Assembly (NCBI GenBank): GCA_019217005.1
Contig: JAHBNG010000006.1
Coordinates: 1-64,000 of the forward strand
Source of the DNA: Chloroflexi bacterium TSY
GTDB lineage: Bacteria; Chloroflexota; Anaerolineae; Caldilineales; Caldilineaceae
Direction: 5' to 3'
Length of the DNA stretch: 64,000 nucleotides
In this document: positions 28,191 to 36,100 of the stretch, piece after piece
Position numbering within the stretch: position 1 is the stretch's first letter
Layout of the letters: every line of letters begins with the position of its first letter
Position numbers and translations under genes: made by a program
The notes under the pieces: generated by a model
Database searches by the model: none
Seen by the model: only the letters and a program-made list of their open reading frames with translations
What the model was told of the DNA's origin: nothing

Positions 28191-28612
28191 AAAATCTGAC
28201 CAACAAGCTGAATTGCGTTTTTAAGTAAGGGCAAAAGTTTGTCAGCTGCCGCGGCCGCGGCAGCGCCAACTCCAGCACTAGCCGTCAAGATAGACTGAGC
28301 CTCTTTCAGCCTTTTCAAGATACGTTCTGCCTTGGGCTCGTCTTTCGCTGTCTCTCGCTCGGCAGCCTCAATCTCACTTAGGACATCATCAGCTGTGTCC
28401 TGATCGAGACCAGTCGAACGCACACCATCTAAATCCTTCCGAAACTGTCACAAGGCTACAATAAATTCTTCTTTGTTTGAAATAGCATCAAGAACTGAAA
28501 AATCATTTACATGAATGTCGCCAGAACCAGTATGCACCTGACCGGTTACGCTACCGATATGAGTCGAGTGAGTAACATTTGCTCCATCTCTATTGGGATC
28601 GACTTTGCTCAT
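28187..28612 (-). pseudogene. Small effector-like protein with glycine-rich motif, interrupted by an in-frame TGA
   Basis: The ATG at 28612 follows AGGAG and opens a frame MSKVDPNRDGANVTHSTHIG, with the motif HIGSVTGQVHTGSGDIHV. A TGA at 28448-28450 stops it after 54 residues (EEFIVAL). The same frame then continues without any other stop to 28187 as QFRKDLDGVRSTGLDQ and ERILKRLKEAQSILTASAGV, ending in a hydrophobic alanine-rich helix (AAAAAAADKLLPLLKNAIQL). A GTG at 28423 with AAGGA upstream could start the second part alone (78 aa). The full 141-codon reading looks like one protein: motif, helical domain, hydrophobic tail. It may be a nonsense mutant, a readthrough gene (TGA followed by C) or two proteins. 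Confidence 0.55.
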
Positions 28613-29029
28613 GATTCTCCTTATTTTGTCATTTGACTAAAATTCTACATTGGATACATCTGGATCATCGTATCTTCATACTGATTCGGATCCAATAGAT
28701 GGTACTGCAAATCCGCTATATTCTCTTCTTGTTGACCGATATCCGTCCTCACGCTTTTGCTCACGCAAGCTATTATACGAAAACTCTCCATATTGCTAAA
28801 CCAAAAACCCCCGACAGATCGCAAATACAGCGGTCTGCCGGGGGTGCAAATCCAAAACTAATGATATACAATTCGACAAGACCTACTGCACAATGGACTG
28901 TCAGCAGTTGACCGAGAGCGAAGTAATTGACTCTCGTTTTCTATTGGATGTTTCTAACTATACAGCAAGCAAATTGGATTGTCAAGGTATTTTTTGAAAT
29001 ATAGAAAGACTTTTTATCTATGCTACTGA
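28613..29029 (-). other. Upstream region of the STAND operon
   Basis: About 420 bp without a gene. It should carry the promoter of the minus-strand operon starting at 28612 and the terminator of the minus-strand gene at 29030-30340 (hairpin 28807-28846). No convincing promoter pair was identified by eye. Confidence 0.4.
28803..28846 (-). terminator. Rho-independent terminator after the LarA-like gene
   Basis: On the minus strand, CCCCCGGCAGACCGC pairs with GCGATCTGTCGGGGG around a short loop (CCCCC from 28808, GGGGG near 28844) and is followed by TTTTTGG. It lies about 185 bp after the stop of the gene at 29030. Confidence 0.7.
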
Positions 29030-30340
29030 CTACAGCTGCCACGGCGAACGAAGCACCCCATTGCCATCAAAAGCAAGCGGAACTTCACCCATGAGCCGCA
29101 GCCGGGGATGTGCGTCAATTTCTGGGCGTAACGATGGACTGACCCAAAGCTTGTCGACTGTTAGTGTATCTTGGATAAAGACAATCCGTGCAGTTTCTTG
29201 CGGTTCACCACACCCGCGCAAGCCTGCTTGAATCGCACGCCGATCATCCGCCATAGTCATGGGCAGTGCCGTTCGCCACATGCCCAACACACCCGATGTG
29301 AGGGCGTTGGTATAGACGGCCGCCCAATCGATCTGCTCCGCGAATCTCGCCGTCACAACATTCGCTAGCCCAATTCCATATGCGTTCCCATGCGTTGCTT
29401 CCGTGAGATCGAGGACGACAATGGTGGCGATGTCGGGACCGTCGGTCGGTTCGGGCTGACGGGGGATTTTCATGCGACTGATCACGTTGGTATCCATACC
29501 CGTGCCGCTGATGTTTTTACCGAGCTGGCGGACAACCAGGACCTCGATCTGGTCAAAGGGGAGGCTTGGCATCAAGGATTTGGCCCGTTCGAGCAAAGCT
29601 GCTTCTTTTTCGGCACCGATTTCCCCAGCCGTTAATCCATGAATCTCAGCTGTCTCATCATAAGCATTTTCGACGATGGCTAGCCCGCCCATGAGATTTG
29701 TGTTGCGTTCATAGACGCGCGCGGCCGGAGCCAAGTAGTGTACCAGGCCATAGACGCCCCGGGCATGCATGGCAGCTGCACCGTGTTGCTTGCCCAGCCC
29801 GATCACAGCCATCTTTGCCAACCCACTTTCGATTTGGCTGCGAAAGCTGGTGTGAGGCTTGATGCGGTTAATGATCAGGGTATGGTCGGCTTCCACAGAA
29901 AGAAGATCCTGGAACAGAGGAGGGCCATTGGGGACTTGACCAACCTCACGTACATCCATTGTGGCCTTGATCTCTGCCCCTACACTTTCTCGCGTCACAC
30001 CCAAATTGGCCAACATCTGCATCTGACTGTCCGACGTTGCGCCCGCGTGGCTGCCCATGGCAGGCGTGATGAACGGCTGGGCACCCATTTCTTTGAGGAC
30101 TCTGATGGTTTCTCGTGCGATGGTCGCGATATTGGCAACACCACGGCTTCCCATGCCGACCGCGACAGTCTCGCCAGGTTGTATTGTTGCCAACATGTTA
30201 TTCTCTTGCAACGCAAGCCGAGTCGCGGTCGCAACATCATCAATGCGCACAGCATCAAAGGTCTGCTCAACGGCCAACAATGTTGGCGGCAAAGGCGCTG
30301 GAAAATTTAGCGTTTGAATTTGGTCTAGTAGCTGTTTCAT
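29030..30340 (-). CDS. LarA-like (lactate racemase N-terminal domain, DUF2088) protein
   Basis: 436-aa protein of the nickel-pincer LarA-like family. The nucleotide/cofactor-type segments VAVGMGSRGVANIATIARET, TPAMGSHAGATSDSQ and INRIKPHTSFRSQIESGLAK, with AVIGLGKQHGA, are typical of the shorter DUF2088 proteins that act on hydroxy acids. No LarB/LarC/LarE cofactor genes are nearby, so it depends on maturation encoded elsewhere or differs in chemistry. It is a single-gene unit with a terminator downstream. The substrate is unknown. Confidence 0.8.
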   Translation of the reverse strand: MKQLLDQIQTLNFPAPLPPTLLAVEQTFDAVRIDDVATATRLALQENNMLATIQPGETVAVGMGSRGVANIATIARETIRVLKEMGAQPFITPAMGSHAGATSDSQMQMLANLGVTRESVGAEIKATMDVREVGQVPNGPPLFQDLLSVEADHTLIINRIKPHTSFRSQIESGLAKMAVIGLGKQHGAAAMHARGVYGLVHYLAPAARVYERNTNLMGGLAIVENAYDETAEIHGLTAGEIGAEKEAALLERAKSLMPSLPFDQIEVLVVRQLGKNISGTGMDTNVISRMKIPRQPEPTDGPDIATIVVLDLTEATHGNAYGIGLANVVTARFAEQIDWAAVYTNALTSGVLGMWRTALPMTMADDRRAIQAGLRGCGEPQETARIVFIQDTLTVDKLWVSPSLRPEIDAHPRLRLMGEVPLAFDGNGVLRSPWQL

Positions 30341-31057
30341 TGTTGTTCCTTATAGCTTTCCAGAAAAGTTTTGTGGCTCTTCAGGATCACAGGGATTTGA
30401 CAAAGAAGTGCCCCGAACTTCCCGGAAAAGGTCAAGAAGAGTCTCGTTGACGACCTCATGCCTAACCTCTTCCGAGAAGTTACGCCCCCTCTATTCCGGA
30501 AGAACCAGTTTTGTCCCACGTCTCTCAGAGCAGAGACGGGGCAAAGCTTTTCTGGATAAGTAGATTGATTACGATGATGGCATTCGAATCTGATCGGCTA
30601 TCCGCCTCAGAACTTTGTCTGTTCACCAATAGTGACTATGCCTGGTTCCGTCTGACCTTGGCCAGGAATCGTTAGAAGTGCCATTTTTTGTCATATGCAT
30701 ATTGTAGTGGCAAGAGTGCAAGGGTGCAAGGGTGCAAGGAGAATTGCCCTGCTATAGCCTTGCAGAAAAAGATTTTCTTGTCGTTGATGGCATTTCAGCG
30801 GGTCAGCTCTCTGGCTGACCGGCTGAAATGCTGACAAGCTACTGTTTCGTGTGGAAAAGCATTATCTGAACATCTATATATCCTTAATTTGGACCTGTTT
30901 GACAACAAGTCCCCGCGCCTCTATAATTCATGCGTCCCCTCTCACCCCCACATTGCTTCGACTCATCTTTCACAAATGTGCGCATATGCTATCGGCCAAG
31001 ATGTGAGACCGTTTGCACACATTTGGGAAATGAGTGAATCGCTTTTTACCCGGATGA
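30341..31057. other. Intergenic region with hairpin and short tandem repeat
   Basis: About 720 bp with no credible gene. It contains a GTGCAAGG unit repeated three times at 30716-30739, a strong hairpin at 30790-30831 (GCATTTCAGC and GGTCAGC paired with their complements), and at 30508-30546 a short inverted repeat (GTCTCT/AGAGAC around CAGAGC) with a relative at 56601-56637. Confidence 0.5.
30790..30831. terminator. Perfect-armed hairpin upstream of the peptide-binding protein gene
   Basis: GCATTTCAGC-G-GGTCAGC pairs with GCTGACC-G-GCTGAAATGC around a 6-base loop. There is no T run, so it may be an operator, attenuator or mobile remnant and not a terminator. Confidence 0.4.
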
Positions 31058-31081
31058 ATGAACCTCAAGGAGATGATACTT

Positions 31082-32905
31082 ATGTCCAGAACGAAACTGT
31101 TCCCCTGGGTTGCCATCCTCATGGCAATGACACTATTGTTAGCTGCATGTGCACCGGAGAGTAGCTCCACCCCCACACAAGATTCAGGCGATTCTGCCTC
31201 AACCAGCAGTGACGGCACGGTAAGCAACGGAGAAATCACGCGGGCAGAGACGATCTACTTAGACGCTGGGGTTCGTCGAGACAGTTCAGATCTATGGAAT
31301 CCTTTTGTGCCGGGCGATAAGCGCTCTGTGGGCTACCACCAATCAATGTCTGAACCGCTCTTTATCCTGAACTATGAAACGGGTGAGATTGAGCCTTGGC
31401 TTGGGACAGAGATGACGCACAATGAGACGCTCGATGTTTGGACGTTGTCGTTACGTGACGGTGTCGAATGGAGCGATGGCGAGGTCTTCAATGCTGATGA
31501 TGTCGTCTTTACCATCAACATGTTAAAGGAAAATGCTCCTGAACTCCACAATTCTGGACAGGTCAATGACTGGATCGATAACGTCGAGGCGCTCGACGAT
31601 CTGACCGTTCAATTTAATCTGACAAACCCCAATCCCCGCTTCCAACTAGATTTCTTCTCCGTCAAGATTTGGGGTGGCATCAATATCGTTCCAGAACATG
31701 TTTGGAATGACAAAGATCCGCTGACCTTCACATTCTATGATCCCGACCAGGGCTGGCCAGTCGCCACGGGTGCCTATATGCTGGAGAGTGCCAGCGAGAC
31801 TGAATGGACCTATGTGCGCAATGACAATTGGTGGGGGGCCAAAAGCGGTTGGAAAGAGTTGCCTGCGCCACGCCGTCTAGTCTGGACAGCTTACGGTCCA
31901 GACTAGACGCGTACTGCCGTTGCAGCCGACGGCCTGATGGATAGTTTGGGCGATATTACGCTTGGTGCGTTCCAAGCTTTGCAAGCCAAGACCAACAATG
32001 CGTTCGTCGCTTGGCATGAAGGGCAACCGACTGCGTGGCTCGATCCTTGTTTGCGCACCTTTGAGCTGAACCTCGAACATGAGCCGTGGAATGATAAAGA
32101 GATGCGTTGGGCGCTCAACAACTACATCGACCGCACCGAGATTGTTGAGATTGCCTACGAGAACACAACGATTCTGGCTGACCATATCTTTGTGGCATAT
32201 CCACCCCTGCTGCGGTATGTGGATCTGGCCCGAGATGCTGGGCTTTACGAAACCTATCCGCTGGGAGATTACAACCCAGAGGCAGCAGATGCAATTTTGG
32301 AATCGAAAGGATATGCCAAAAATAGCGACGGGTTCTGGGAGAAAGATGGCGAAGTCCTTAGTATTTTGATTACCACCCACGAGGGACCAATCGAATTGCA
32401 GCGTATTGCTCAAGTGATGGTCGAGCAGTTCCGGCGTGTTGGGATCGAGGCCGTCAACACCAACGAGGCAGGCTCCACTTGGGGCGACAACTTTGCCATG
32501 GGCACCTTCGAAGCGCGCATGGGCTGGCATACTTGTGGCTCGATCAACGAACCATGGGCAACCTTGGATACCATGAGCAGTCGACACTATAAACCAGCTG
32601 GAGAACGTGCTTCGAGCAACCGCTGGCGCTGGAGTGGTGAGGCTGCCGATGCCTACGCCGCGCTGATTGAAGAGATGGGCACGCTGCCGCTTGATGATCC
32701 CCGAGTAGACGAGCTTTTCTTGGAAGCCATTGAGATCTGGATGGATGAACTGCCCGTTATCCCAGTCACGCAAGCACGCAAGCTCATTCCATTTGATACA
32801 ACCTATTGGGCCGGCTGGCCCACCGCAACAAACAACTATATGCATCCACCGAACTGGTGGCAAAGCTTTCATAAGATGGTGCATGAGTTGGAGCCTGTGC
32901 AATAG
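31082..32905 (+). pseudogene. ABC transporter family 5 (peptide/nickel-type) substrate-binding lipoprotein, with in-frame TAG
   Basis: 607-codon frame encoding a DppA/OppA-type lipoprotein. ATG 31082 lies after AAGGAG and opens a signal peptide with lipobox LLLAAC. Family features include VGYHQSMSEPLFILNYETGE, WTLSLRDGVEWSDGEVFNAD and FNLTNPNPRFQLDFFSV. At 31904-31906 a TAG interrupts an otherwise continuous frame (TAYGPD, stop, TRTAVAADGLMDSLGDITLG); the same position in relatives is usually E or Q. Downstream the protein continues with normal sequence to 32905. No permease or ATPase genes are adjacent, so it is an orphan. Nonsense mutation or base error are the options. Confidence 0.85.
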
Positions 32906-33009
32906 GGTTTATGGATTGCACTTCGCCTGAGCGGATCGTTTGGATAATTCCGCTATATCTTAACAATGAGTGAGATCCCATATCATTAGAATTGGATTTA
33001 CGCAGAGTC

Positions 33010-33047
33010 CTCTCGTACGGGCATGATATATCATGCCCGTACGAGAG
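33010..33047. promoter_or_regulatory. 38-bp perfect palindrome
   Basis: Bases 33010-33028 (CTCTCGTACGGGCATGATA) are followed without spacer by their exact complement to 33047. It lies 104 bp after the peptide-binding gene. A loop-less palindrome of this length is either an operator for a dimeric regulator or a relic of a mobile element; no T run follows. Confidence 0.5.
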
Positions 33048-33088
33048 AGCACACTATATTGTGCGTAAGACCTGTAGAATTGAATTTT

Positions 33089-33138
33089 GCCCTCAATAGG
33101 ATGCCACTAGAGCAATCTGTTGAGGGCTATTTTTTTTG
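33089..33138 (+). terminator. Rho-independent terminator
   Basis: GCCCTCAA (33089-33096) pairs with TTGAGGGC (33120-33127), followed by TA and eight Ts. Likely the end of the peptide-binding protein transcript. Confidence 0.7.
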
Positions 33139-33139
33139 G

Positions 33140-33215
33140 AGTGTGTCCCAAAGTGTGTAAAGGCGACGGTTCTCTGACTGAACAGCGTTCATGTACGCAC
33201 TTTGTGGTACACACT
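33140..33215. repeat. Inverted-repeat element IR-76, copy 1
   Basis: AGTGTGTCCCAAAGTGTGTA at one end and TACGCACTTTGTGGTACACACT at the other, with CTCTGACTGA at the centre. Copies at 34298-34372 and 46956-47032. The centre matches that of the IR-79 elements. Confidence 0.75.
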
Positions 33216-33642
33216 CTTTTTGTTGCGTAAAATTATTCATGAGCAAGGGAGGGGTACAGAAAGCTGCTCTTTGTTCGCGACGTGAAGGTCGATAGGGCAA
33301 TCGCGAACCTTAAAAAAGTGGCACGAATCGCCGACCGCCACCGGTTGATGAAGAGTCAAAATTAAGTTCGGTAATCGTTCAGCGAGCATGCCTCGTGCGG
33401 GTCTTGACGGGACGCCACCCGCACGAGGCGTGCTGACTGGACTTTTTTGCCGGATTATTTTCTTAATGTCCATAAACCGGCGTCTAGCAACCAAAGTACG
33501 CTGAAGCGCACTGCAGTTCAACCCGCTTGACCGGGTTTACGCTTAATAGACCGGCGTTTCAACGCTGGGCTGGGCGGCAAAGTACGCGATTGCCCTACGG
33601 AGGTCGATGTCCACTATTGACAAAATATAGACCGTCTGCTAA
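33216..33642. other. Intergenic region with GC-rich hairpin
   Basis: No gene seen. A strong hairpin pairs GCATGCCTCGTGCGGGT (from 33389) with ACCCGCACGAGGCGTGC (ending near 33434). Two CCGGCGT ... AAAGTACGC blocks are repeated at about 33478-33500 and 33552-33580. Confidence 0.4.
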
Positions 33643-33668
33643 AATAGTGAACCATATGGTTCACTATT
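33643..33668. promoter_or_regulatory. 26-bp perfect palindromic operator with core AACCATATGGTT
   Basis: TAGTGAACCATATGGTTCAC lies within a perfect 26-bp palindrome. Sites with AACCATATGGTT cores are typical operators of ArsR-family repressors paired with AHSA1/SRPBCC genes, and such a gene starts 140 bp downstream. No intact ArsR gene is present; a 13-codon frame at 33698 (MLAAPTWPAILAV) resembles the start of such a repressor and then stops. Confidence 0.65.
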
Positions 33669-33807
33669 GCTTGCGACTACTTGATCATACATTTGCCATG
33701 TTGGCAGCTCCGACATGGCCGGCAATTCTGGCCGTTTGACACGCTGAGAAGCCTCTGTCAAAGATTGGCGCAGCCCTTTGCCATGAAACGAACAATAAGG
33801 ATTTGGC

Positions 33808-34272
33808 ATGATTTTAGACTCAGCCCGCAATGATGGCTCATCTTTTGAGCGTCGGGAAATCTTTGCGGCAAAACGGGCGCGCGTGTTTGCGGCCTGGACG
33901 CAAGCAGACGTGCTCAAGAAATGGTGGGGACCACCTGGCTGCATTACTCATTCAGTGGCCGTTGATTTGCGAGTGGGTGGCCAATATCGATTTGTCATGC
34001 AGTTTCCACCGGATGAAGTGTTTCACATCTTTGGTGTCTATCGTGAAATCCAGCCCCCCGAAAAACTGGTCTTTACCTGGCGGTGCAACATGGAGGCATT
34101 GGATGTCGGTGAATCCATCGTCACGGTTCAGTTTTTTGATCGGGGCAATTCAACAGAAGTTGTACTTGTGCATGAACGAATTCTTTCACTGGAGGCCAGA
34201 ACGAACTTTGAACGAGGTTGGCTTGCGCATTTTGAAAAGCTAGTCGCATATCTTACACAGCAAGATCAATAA
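33808..34272 (+). CDS. SRPBCC / AHSA1-type protein
   Basis: 154-aa START-like protein. Features of the AHSA1 C-terminal family: RREIFAAKRARVFAAWTQAD, LKKWWGPPGC, VDLRVGGQYRFVM, PPEKLVFTWRC, and the closing helix FERGWLAHFEKLVAYL. The family binds hydrophobic ligands; in stress loci it is commonly controlled by ArsR regulators. A palindromic operator lies upstream, and two further SRPBCC genes follow. Confidence 0.88.
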   Translation: MILDSARNDGSSFERREIFAAKRARVFAAWTQADVLKKWWGPPGCITHSVAVDLRVGGQYRFVMQFPPDEVFHIFGVYREIQPPEKLVFTWRCNMEALDVGESIVTVQFFDRGNSTEVVLVHERILSLEARTNFERGWLAHFEKLVAYLTQQDQ

Positions 34273-34297
34273 CATTGCTGATGTACGATATAAGGGG

Positions 34298-34372
34298 GTG
34301 TGTACCACAAAGTGCGTAAACAGAGTTTGCTCAGTCAGAGCACTCACTCCATTTACACACTTTGGGACACAC
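34298..34372. repeat. Inverted-repeat element IR-76, copy 2
   Basis: GTGTGTACCACAAAGTGCGT ... ACACACTTTGGGACACAC, with CAGTCAGAG at the centre (opposite orientation to copy 1). It lies 25 bp after the first SRPBCC gene and 22 bp before the next. Confidence 0.75.
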
Positions 34373-34394
34373 TATCGATGAGGAGACATTTACC

Positions 34395-34781
34395 ATGACA
34401 ATACATCAGGAGATACGGTTCAAGAGTAGCGTGCAACGTGTTTACGATGCACTCACGACGGCGGAACAGTTTGGAGAGCTAACAGGGGCACCCGCAGAGA
34501 TGGTTCCAGAGTCGGGTGCTCAGTTTTCGTACTTTGGTGGAATGATATCAGGTCAGACAATTGAAATTCTACCAACTAAAAGGCTCGTACAAGCATGGCG
34601 CGTCGGCAATTGGGAGCCAGGCGTTTATTCCATCGTCAAGTTTGAATTTGAGAAAATCAGTGACACCGAAACAAAATTGATCTTTGATCATACTGGTTTT
34701 CCAGCGGAACATAAGGACCATCTTGAAAAAGGCTGGCATGAAAGATATTGGGAGCCCATGAAAGGTTATCTAGAAAAATAG
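34395..34781 (+). CDS. SRPBCC family protein
   Basis: 128-aa START-like protein: IHQEIRFKSSVQRVYDALTT, GAQFSYFGGMISGQTIEIL, LVQAWRVGNWEPGVYSIVKF and ending HLEKGWHERYWEPMKGYLEK. The frame reaches a TTG at 34362 inside the IR-76 element, but ATG 34395, preceded by GAGGAGA, is the likely start. It probably forms an operon with the following gene. Confidence 0.85.
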   Translation: MTIHQEIRFKSSVQRVYDALTTAEQFGELTGAPAEMVPESGAQFSYFGGMISGQTIEILPTKRLVQAWRVGNWEPGVYSIVKFEFEKISDTETKLIFDHTGFPAEHKDHLEKGWHERYWEPMKGYLEK

Positions 34782-34808
34782 ACACGAACTGCCTTGGAGG
34801 AAAACAAA

Positions 34809-35483
34809 ATGCTTCAACCCAAGTCTGGTATAAGCCGCCGCGAGTTATTGAAGATAGCTGCCATGGCGTCCGGAACCGTGCTAACTGCCTGCGTGCCGAT
34901 TACGCAGGCCCCCTCATTGGATTCTAAGGAGATCACAATGTCAAACGATATCCTGTCAACAGCGACAGATACAATTACACAGGTTGCCGTCTATCATGGT
35001 GCGACCAGCCAAGAGTTATTTGAGATCTATACCAATGCCGAGAAGCACACTGCTGCGACCCATCCGGGCTCTGGCCAAGTGCGCTTCTTTGACTCTGAAA
35101 CAGAGACAGATTATGACAATGCAGAGCCCGGTCTTGAAATGAATGCTTTTTATTTGCCAGATGGTACCCCTGGGCTTGTGGGTAAGGTGTTAGACATCAT
35201 AGAAAATAGGCGCGTTGTTGTCGAGTGGATTAATTTTGCGTGGAATGCAGCATTGGATCCAGCAGAAATTAGTGATGTTCCATCGATCTTAGCCCTTGAA
35301 TTCCGAGATAATACGGTGGGGGCCGAGATCATTATGACGCACATTGGCGTGCCGTCGTATGAAGTGAGCGTAACGCCGTCGCCATTTAACCCAGAGGGTG
35401 AAGTAGGGCCATTAAGTGAAATTGTCCGTGTACATTGGGAACTACTCTACTGGCAACCAATTCGAGAATATTTGAAGAGTTAG
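34809..35483 (+). CDS. SRPBCC protein with TAT/lipoprotein-like N-terminus and a second internal start
   Basis: 224-aa frame from ATG 34809 (after GGAGG). The N-terminus has a twin-arginine, lipobox-like segment: SRRELLKIAAMASGTVLTAC. A second ATG at 34938, with AAGGAG 6-7 bp upstream, would give a 181-aa cytosolic SRPBCC protein (MSNDILSTATDTITQVAVYH). The SRPBCC fold is normally intracellular, so a lipoprotein form is unusual. The body (VRFFDSETETDYDNAEPGLE, VVVEWINFAWN, VHWELLYWQPIREYLKS) is clearly SRPBCC. Both forms may be made, or the signal is a recent fusion. Confidence 0.75.
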   Translation: MLQPKSGISRRELLKIAAMASGTVLTACVPITQAPSLDSKEITMSNDILSTATDTITQVAVYHGATSQELFEIYTNAEKHTAATHPGSGQVRFFDSETETDYDNAEPGLEMNAFYLPDGTPGLVGKVLDIIENRRVVVEWINFAWNAALDPAEISDVPSILALEFRDNTVGAEIIMTHIGVPSYEVSVTPSPFNPEGEVGPLSEIVRVHWELLYWQPIREYLKS

Positions 35484-35614
35484 CAGAACCAAAATGGTTC
35501 TTGATGTTAACTGTTTATCGTTATTTTCGACCTATTCCGTAGCTTTGGTATAGTTGTGTTTGGCTCATCATACAGAGAAGCGCAAAAACAGCGCCCTGCG
35601 AATCTTCAATCACC

Positions 35615-35703
35615 TTAGTGCTTATCCGAAAAGTTCTGTGAAGATGCATTTTCACTCGAGAAGGCGGTTGGACTCACAACCACTTTTCGGATAGGTTCTT
35701 AGT
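35615..35703. repeat. 89-bp inverted-repeat element IR-89, copy 2
   Basis: Same length as 12501-12589: TTAGTGCTTATCCGAAAAGT ... ACTTTTCGGATAGGTTCTTA with a central CTCGAG. It lies in the 251-bp gap before the YCII gene, which otherwise shows nothing recognisable. Confidence 0.7.
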
Positions 35704-35734
35704 TGGAATCAATGCACAAGAAAAGGCAGATACA

Positions 35735-36097
35735 ATGGCAAACGCTCAGAATCAGCTATTCGACACGAAAAAATATCTCATCATTATCAGGGGGGCAGCG
35801 CCAAAATCGAAATCGCCGGAGCAAATGCAACAAGCGTTACTGGCCTACAAGAATTGGATCGCCCAACTTGGCGAAAAGTATATTGATGGCCAGCGACTGG
35901 AGGAGCATGGGGTTTTTGTCAAAAACAAGTGCACTATCATGACCGATGGACCATTTTTGGAATCCAAGGAGATCATTGCTGGCTATATCATCGTCGAAGC
36001 AAACAATCTGGAAGAGGCTATCCATATTGCAAAAGAATGCCCTTTGATAGACGATTATGTGCTAGAAGTGCGGCCGATCCTTGATATACCCAATTGA
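35735..36097 (+). CDS. YCII-related DGPF-motif protein, ECF42 partner
   Basis: 120-aa YCII/DGPF-domain protein. The diagnostic motif is TIMTDGPFLESKEIIAGYII, followed by VEANNLEEAIHIAKECP. Such proteins are the conserved genetic partners of ECF42-type sigma factors, and one follows 3 bp downstream. Their role in signalling is not settled. Confidence 0.9.
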   Translation: MANAQNQLFDTKKYLIIIRGAAPKSKSPEQMQQALLAYKNWIAQLGEKYIDGQRLEEHGVFVKNKCTIMTDGPFLESKEIIAGYIIVEANNLEEAIHIAKECPLIDDYVLEVRPILDIPN

Positions 36098-36100
36098 CGA

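Noticed and set aside
31877..32902. 341-aa minus-strand frame opposite the peptide-binding protein
   Set aside because: Antisense shadow of a recognised family 5 binding protein; no motif.
33237..33521. 94-aa minus-strand frame
   Set aside because: Covers a hairpin and repeat blocks, has unnatural composition and no ribosome site.
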